From assembly GCF_029962835.1 (NCBI RefSeq), contig NC_080573.1:35333001-35397000 (forward strand): 64,000 nucleotides of DNA. The letters run 5' to 3'. Positions 59,121-64,000 of the stretch are shown here, in pieces. Both the position numbers and the translations under genes were made by a program. Within the stretch, counting starts at the first letter, position 1. Each line of letters starts with the position of its first letter. Below the pieces are notes generated by a model. That model did no database searches and had not been told where the DNA came from. It saw nothing but the letters and a program-made list of their open reading frames with translations. This stretch comes from Magnolia sinica (Eukaryota; Streptophyta; Magnoliopsida; Magnoliales; Magnoliaceae).

Positions 59121-59130
59121 GGATTTTAGA

Positions 59131-59232
59131 TACAGGTTGAGTAGCGAGTCGGCTACTGAAGTGACATCACCAAGTTCTATGGGCCCCACTATGATGTATG
59201 CATTGTATCTACGCCGTCCATCCATTTTGAGA
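59131..59232 (+). repeat. Dispersed repeat copy 2
   Basis: Second copy of the 58004-58095 sequence, in the same orientation. It starts in 'acaggttgagtagcgag' and runs through 'gggccccactatgatgta'. Confidence 0.6.
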
Positions 59233-59329
59233 TATGATGATCTAGTGATTTCAAGTGGTTCGGACAACCCAAAAAGAGCTTGTGGGTCCCACAAATCCCA
59301 CGTTTCAAGTGTCTTGATCGATAGGTTTC

Positions 59330-59930
59330 CATAAAACTTCCTTCACATGGGCAAGTTGTGCTAAGTGAAAACCGGCGGGTTGGTCGACGTCTTTTTTTTT
59401 TTTTTTTTTCCTTATCTCCTTTCCCTATTAGAAAAGAGTCAAACTCTCATCTTTTGAGGTTGGATATTTCCACATGCACGAAGAATGGAAATCTCCCTGT
59501 TTCCGCAAGATCAGTCATGTGATCTTTGATTTGGCCCGAAAAAGAAATGGTGTGTGAGCTTGAGTTCAGTCGGGAAAAGGGCCGGTTTGCGAAGCTTGCC
59601 GGTTAGAATTTGGGATTAGTTCTGGTGGACGGTTCTGATCCGTCCACCTGCCCTGACAATGGGTCCCTTTCTGATCGGACGATCCTCGGTTTTGAATCAT
59701 GCCGTAGGCGGGAGTTCGGATGGGTGTTGGTATTTTCGGGCGGAATACGAATCCTCTATTTGCGTCAAGTAGCAATATTGTGGTTTTTGCAATCTAATTG
59801 GATTGTGTGATTGTGTAATTGCACCGGTGATTGAGATGGACCAATCACTATTTAGCAAATGAGGAAAAAAGTAGAAAAGTCGTGTTTTTGGCAAACAGAG
59901 GATTCGTACTCGTGCAGGCGTGGTCGGGTC
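59330..59930. other. Unclassified spacer
   Basis: I see no gene, only a poly-T run (about 59390-59410) and unique-looking sequence. Small open frames here show no recognisable domain. Confidence 0.5.
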
Positions 59931-60299
59931 AAACACGACCCATATAATATGACAGCCACGACCCTTGCTACATGACAACCACGATCTATTTAAAGGGTTG
60001 TGGTTCACATGCATAATAGATCATGGTTTTCATCCACAAGGGTTCATAGTTAATATTTGACTCTACCCCTAAAATGACACAACAAAAAGGATGGGCGGCA
60101 TGGATTATTCACATACATCAATGTGGGCCCATTTGGGTCGTGATTTGCATGGGTCATAGTTGCCATGTTATATGGGTCGTGGTTGTCATATTGCATGGTT
60201 CGTAGTTTGCAACGTGTTCACTTCCTTTTTTACCAAACCATTGGTACCATAGCTTAAGGCCCACAATGGGATGATCCGATCTATCCACCTTATCGGCTA

Positions 60300-60620
60300 C
60301 CCATATAAAATGATAACCACGACCAATATAACATGATAACCGTGGCCCATGACAGCCATGACCCATATAACAAGATAACTGTGACCCATATAACAGGATA
60401 TCCACGACCCATGTTATATGAGAACCATGACCCATATAACATGAGAACCCCGACCCATGACAACTCGACCCTTACCACATTACAACCACCACCATTACCA
60501 CATTACAACCACGACCCAATATGGGTCGTGGTTTTCATGAGGAAAGGGTCATGGTTTTCATAAGGTAAGGGTCGTGGTTTTCATGAGAAAAGGGTCGTGG
60601 TTTTCAAAATATAAGGGTTG
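60300..60620. repeat. 22 bp arrays, A then B, head-to-head
   Basis: A-orientation units run to about 60515, then B-orientation units to about 60615, with the turning point 'acgacccaatatgggtcg'. The potential hairpin arm is about 100 bp. Confidence 0.75.
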
Positions 60621-60837
60621 TGAATAATCCATGCCGCCCATCCTTTTTGTCGTGTCATTTTAGGGCTACTACCCAAATATTAGCCCAATTCAAAGCTCGT
60701 GAGGGCTTAAATATCAATAGCCAAGGCTTATAAAATGAAGACTACAACCTGTATAGCATGACGATGACGACCCTTACCTCATGACAACCACGACCCTTTC
60801 CTTATGAAAACAACGACTCATATAACATGGCAACCAC

Positions 60838-63800
60838 TGTAAGACCTGTATCTTAGTCCATACCATTCCTTAGGTTCCCACGATCCTCCCGATCAAATTC
60901 TGGCAACCCTCGACTTGTATCCGACATTTGCACGCAATCTTAAGTCGAGTTTTACAAACTAGAGTCGGCTCGACTCGAGACTTGTACCCTAGCAACCGCG
61001 CTGTCGCCGCGGTTCTGATGCCACGCCGAGGCGATACCTAGGCCAGAAGATGTGGGGCCCTATTCAGTTCGAAGAAAACGCCGTGTGTTGTAAAACCCAA
61101 GAGAATCTATACCCAATGTTGCATTAATCATCAATCAATCCCATTAAGGGTCAAGTGCATGTCAAGTACACATCACCTCATACCACATCCCCAAGCAACC
61201 TCATAAGTCAATAATTCCTTACACAACCCATACCCCTCTTACACAAATTACCCCAAGAGTCAACAAATCTCTTACCTTACCCATCACTCACCTCACCCAT
61301 CACTCTATCACCCATCCCTCTCTCTCCTTACAACCCTCTCTCTCTCATTCTCAAACCCATTTTCCAAGCAACCCAATGAGTCCCACGTCCAAGCTCTCCC
61401 AAATCTCCATGAGAGAGTTTTGTGTGTGGCCCACTTCCTACCCTCTCATCTCCCATCTCAACCATCAAAACTTCATCATCTTCCGTTGAAATCAAAGCCA
61501 AGGAGTTCGGCATTCCATTAGACCAAGAAGGAGGCCAATAGGTGGGTGATCCATCGTTGATTTTCTATTAGAAGGCCCACTTGTGATGGGACCCATTTTT
61601 ATATATGTATTGTGATCATGGAGGGCCCATAGTAGTTGGGGTCCTTCCATCACCATCTGATCTCTCCTTCTTCTCTTTCTCTCTCTCTTTTTTTGTATGG
61701 TAATGATGATGATGAGGTATGTGGCCCACCATGATGTTTACATCTAAGCCGTCTACCAGTGGACCCCATCCATGTGAGACACACCATGAAGTTTATATGT
61801 CATCCCAACCATCCATCTAGGACGTGGCCCACCCCACATGTGTGGGTGGGGCCCTCCTTGATGTATTTATTCTAATCCACTCTGTTCATTCATCCAAAAC
61901 GGTGTGGCCCACCATGATTTATGTATTTTATGGATGCCGTCCATTTGTTTTATCCAGGCTATCTAGTGGTCCTAGATGATGAGAATACACAAATATCAGA
62001 CCGATCAGGTGGGCCATGTCCATGTGGGACCCACCTTGATGAGGTATTTATCCACACCGTCCATCCAGCGTCCCTGGATGCTGGACGTAGCAGGCAGTGG
62101 AGGTGGCTTACAGTGAAGTGTTAACTGATTGTGGGGTGTACTTGCCACCTGCATCTGAGAAAGAGAGAAAAAAAAATATACATTATATATTTTATAAGGG
62201 GGTAGCCCATTACGTGGGACCCACCTTTTTTTTTTTTTTGCAAAAGCTGCAATGTGCAGCAGCATTTGTTAATAGCTGGGTCCGTGGGACCCATTCACGT
62301 CGTCCATCTATTGGATGGGCCACACCATGATGCATGTGATGGTGGGACCCACCCCACATGTGGGGATACCCCCTGATGTATGTAACTGTCCAGGACGTCC
62401 AGGGCCTGGACGTTAGATGTATTATAAATATATTATATTATATATATTATATATTATATTATAAATATACACATGATGGTGGGCCATACGTGGGACCCAC
62501 CTCTGCCTTTTTAGTGTAGCCAGCTGCATGTACAGCAGCTATATAGCTGCTCCTTTGATGGCAGCAAGCCCGCAGGCCCCACATTGATGTATATATTTCT
62601 ACACCATCCACTGTTTGGATGGTGGGGCCCACCATGATGCACACGCTGTATCCATACCGTCCAAACATTTTGAGATATCATTTTATGGCATGAGTACAAA
62701 GATGAGTTAGAACTAAAGTTCAAGTGGACCTCACCATTTAAATAGTGGACAGTGACATCCACTGTTCAAACTTCTAAGGGCCACAGTAGTTTCCAATTAA
62801 GTTGATATTTGTTTTCACTTCATCTACCTCTATGTTAACTTATGAATAGGTCGGATCTCAAAAATACATAAGGGTGGGCCCGATTTGATATACATGAGGC
62901 CCATTGGCATGACCCGATTTGATATACATGAGGCCCACTGTCGCGACCCGATTTGATATACATGAGGCCCATTGGTGTGGCCCAATCTAATATACATGTG
63001 ACCCATTGGCGCGGCCCGATCTGATATACATGAGGCCCATTAGTGTGGCCTGATTTGATATACGTGAGGCCTATTGGCACGGCCCAATCTGATATACATG
63101 AGGCCCATTGGTGCGACCCAATTTGATATACATGAGGCCCATCGGTGTGGCCTATTTGATATACATGAAGCTCATTGGTGCAGCCCATCATGATGTACTT
63201 TGGCCCATGGGTGGGGCCCACCCATTTGTATTGTTAGGCTCACGTAATGAGGCACACTTGATATATGAGGCCTAATATTGAGGCCCATGTGATGAGGCCC
63301 AGGTACAAGGCCCACCTGTAATGTATTCGAGGCCCGATGTGATGTATGTTGGCCCATATGACGAGACCGATGTGACATAAATGAGGCCCATCATGATTGT
63401 ATGTGAGGCCATGGGCCCACAATATGTTTGGCCCTATGTAGACCACTCCTTGGGAGCAATGTTGGTTAGATGTCCACATTGATGGGCAATGATGGTTGGA
63501 TGTCCACATTGTGACCTTCCCTGAGGCCTTGTTAGGCCCATTCTCATAATTCTCTTATGGGTTAACCTAGATAAGTGGGCCCTATTTACCATAGATGGAT
63601 GGTTTTGCGCTCTCGGATTTGATATAACAACGGCCGAGGGCCGATCTTTATATTATCGACAATCGGTTGTTCTTCTATGGACCCCACCATGTTTATGTTC
63701 TGGTTGTTGGTGCCGATTATCAATGCTGATTGTCGGTGCCGATTGTCGATACTGATCATTGGTGCCAATTATCGAGGTTGATACCGATTAGATATGCTAA

Positions 63801-64000
63801 TTATCAGCGTTGGTTATCGATATCGATTATGAGTATGTGAAAATATAGCATCATGATACATGCCTATACGCATCATCTACATGCCTGTGATGAGATGAAT
63901 GATTGATCATAACACATACCATTGGGCTGATTGTTATGGGACTCCTTGGTAAGGGGAGTTGCCCACATGAGTGCGTGGTACGTGCATGTTTGTTGTATGA
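60838..64000 (+). mobile_element. Giant-LTR family copy C, left part, running off the window
   Basis: It begins TGTAAGACCTGTATC, aligning with B (TGTAAGGCTCGTATCC), and continues through 'accattcc.tagg' and 'gaagatgtgggg/gtcc'. It is inserted in a 22 bp array unit of the foldback-like cluster (flank accac at 60833-60837). It contains an AT-rich microsatellite (about 62417-62470), a partial palindromic-repeat copy (about 62630-62820), a 34 bp array and a 'gattgtcggtgccgat' zone (63700-63830) like that of B. Whether it is a solo LTR or the 5' LTR of a full element cannot be told. Confidence 0.7.
62878..63190. repeat. 34 bp tandem array in copy C
   Basis: About nine units of 34 bp built on 'gatttgatatacatgaggcc' followed by 'cattggcgtggccc'-type sequence. 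The minus-strand open frame of about 128 residues across it encodes a repeated peptide and is not a gene. Confidence 0.88.

Larger units (their letters stand above)
54905..60837. mobile_element. Foldback-like cluster: ~22 bp minisatellite arrays in opposed orientations alternating with a ~300 bp unit
   Basis: Units approximating 'acaaccacgacccatataac' (called A) and their reverse complement 'gttatatgggtcgtggttgt' (called B) recur in blocks and often meet head to head: at about 55375 (ccaggtatgg), 58222 (acccatacccgggtcg), 59990 and 60515 (acgacccaatatgggtcg). Between blocks lie copies of a ~300 bp unit at about 54930-55255, 55785-56070 and 57176-57508, plus inverted and partial copies near 60060-60300 and 60620-60700. 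Long inverted repeats made of short tandem subrepeats are the hallmark of Foldback transposons. No transposase is visible. Confidence 0.55.

Noticed and set aside
54905..60837. CRISPR-like pattern of short direct repeats
   Set aside because: This is a plant nuclear sequence. The repeats are contiguous or spaced by related sequence, invert in orientation, and have no unique equal-length spacers.
62835..63221. 128-residue minus-strand frame with repeated HVYQIG
   Set aside because: It is produced by the 34 bp tandem array in copy C, with no start context or homology.

Overview
This window is nuclear DNA of a flowering plant. It is about 70% nested LTR retrotransposons, with one intact-looking protein gene: a three-exon NAC transcription factor of the NAC1 (ANAC021/022) type on the minus strand at 47277-53405. 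The dispersed palindromic repeats, built on phrases such as 'gtgggccccaccatgatgta' and 'ccacaccgtccatcc', remind me of magnoliid genomes (Magnoliaceae, Lauraceae). That is recollection, not a search result. No rRNA, tRNA or CRISPR array was seen.

Layout, left to right. 1-904 and 14289-18075 are two halves of a minus-strand Athila-like Ty3/gypsy element (reverse transcriptase and protease on the left; protease, gag, a tRNA-Asp-type primer-binding site and an LTR on the right). It was split inside its protease region by Element 1 (905-14283), a plus-strand Tekay/Del-like chromovirus with 3.1 kb LTRs and a GTAGA target duplication. Element 2 (18814-37106) is a second, diverged member of that family. 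It is interrupted near the end of its integrase by a 4.76 kb solo LTR (A, 28709-33467, duplication ATGTA). Around Element 2 lies an older minus-strand Ty3/gypsy gag remnant (18076-18813, 37107-38196, 43992-44541), which is itself split by a related 5.8 kb solo LTR (B, 38197-43991, duplication CTAAT). The order of events inferred from the nesting is: old minus-strand gypsy first; then the Athila-like element, Element 2 and solo LTR B into it; then Element 1 into the Athila-like copy and solo LTR A into Element 2.

The NAC gene has the complete five-subdomain NAC domain across exons 1-3. Its C-terminal region carries a near-perfect miR164 target site, so it is predicted to sit in the miR164/auxin root-development circuit. 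(GA)n tracts lie in its 5' leader, directly after its first splice donor, and deeper in intron 1. A 528 bp palindromic MITE-like element sits in intron 2.

From about 54.9 to 60.8 kb, upstream of the NAC gene, is the least conventional part of the window. Here ~22 bp minisatellite units are arrayed in both orientations, meeting head to head as large hairpins, and alternate with copies of a ~300 bp unit. This resembles the anatomy of a Foldback-type transposon. A third copy of the giant LTR family (C, 60838 to the window end) is inserted into the last array. The giant LTRs carry copy-specific internal tandem repeats (about 70 bp in B, 34 bp in C).

All retroelement coding regions are decayed by stop codons and are annotated as pseudogenes. 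Only the NAC gene is predicted to be functional.
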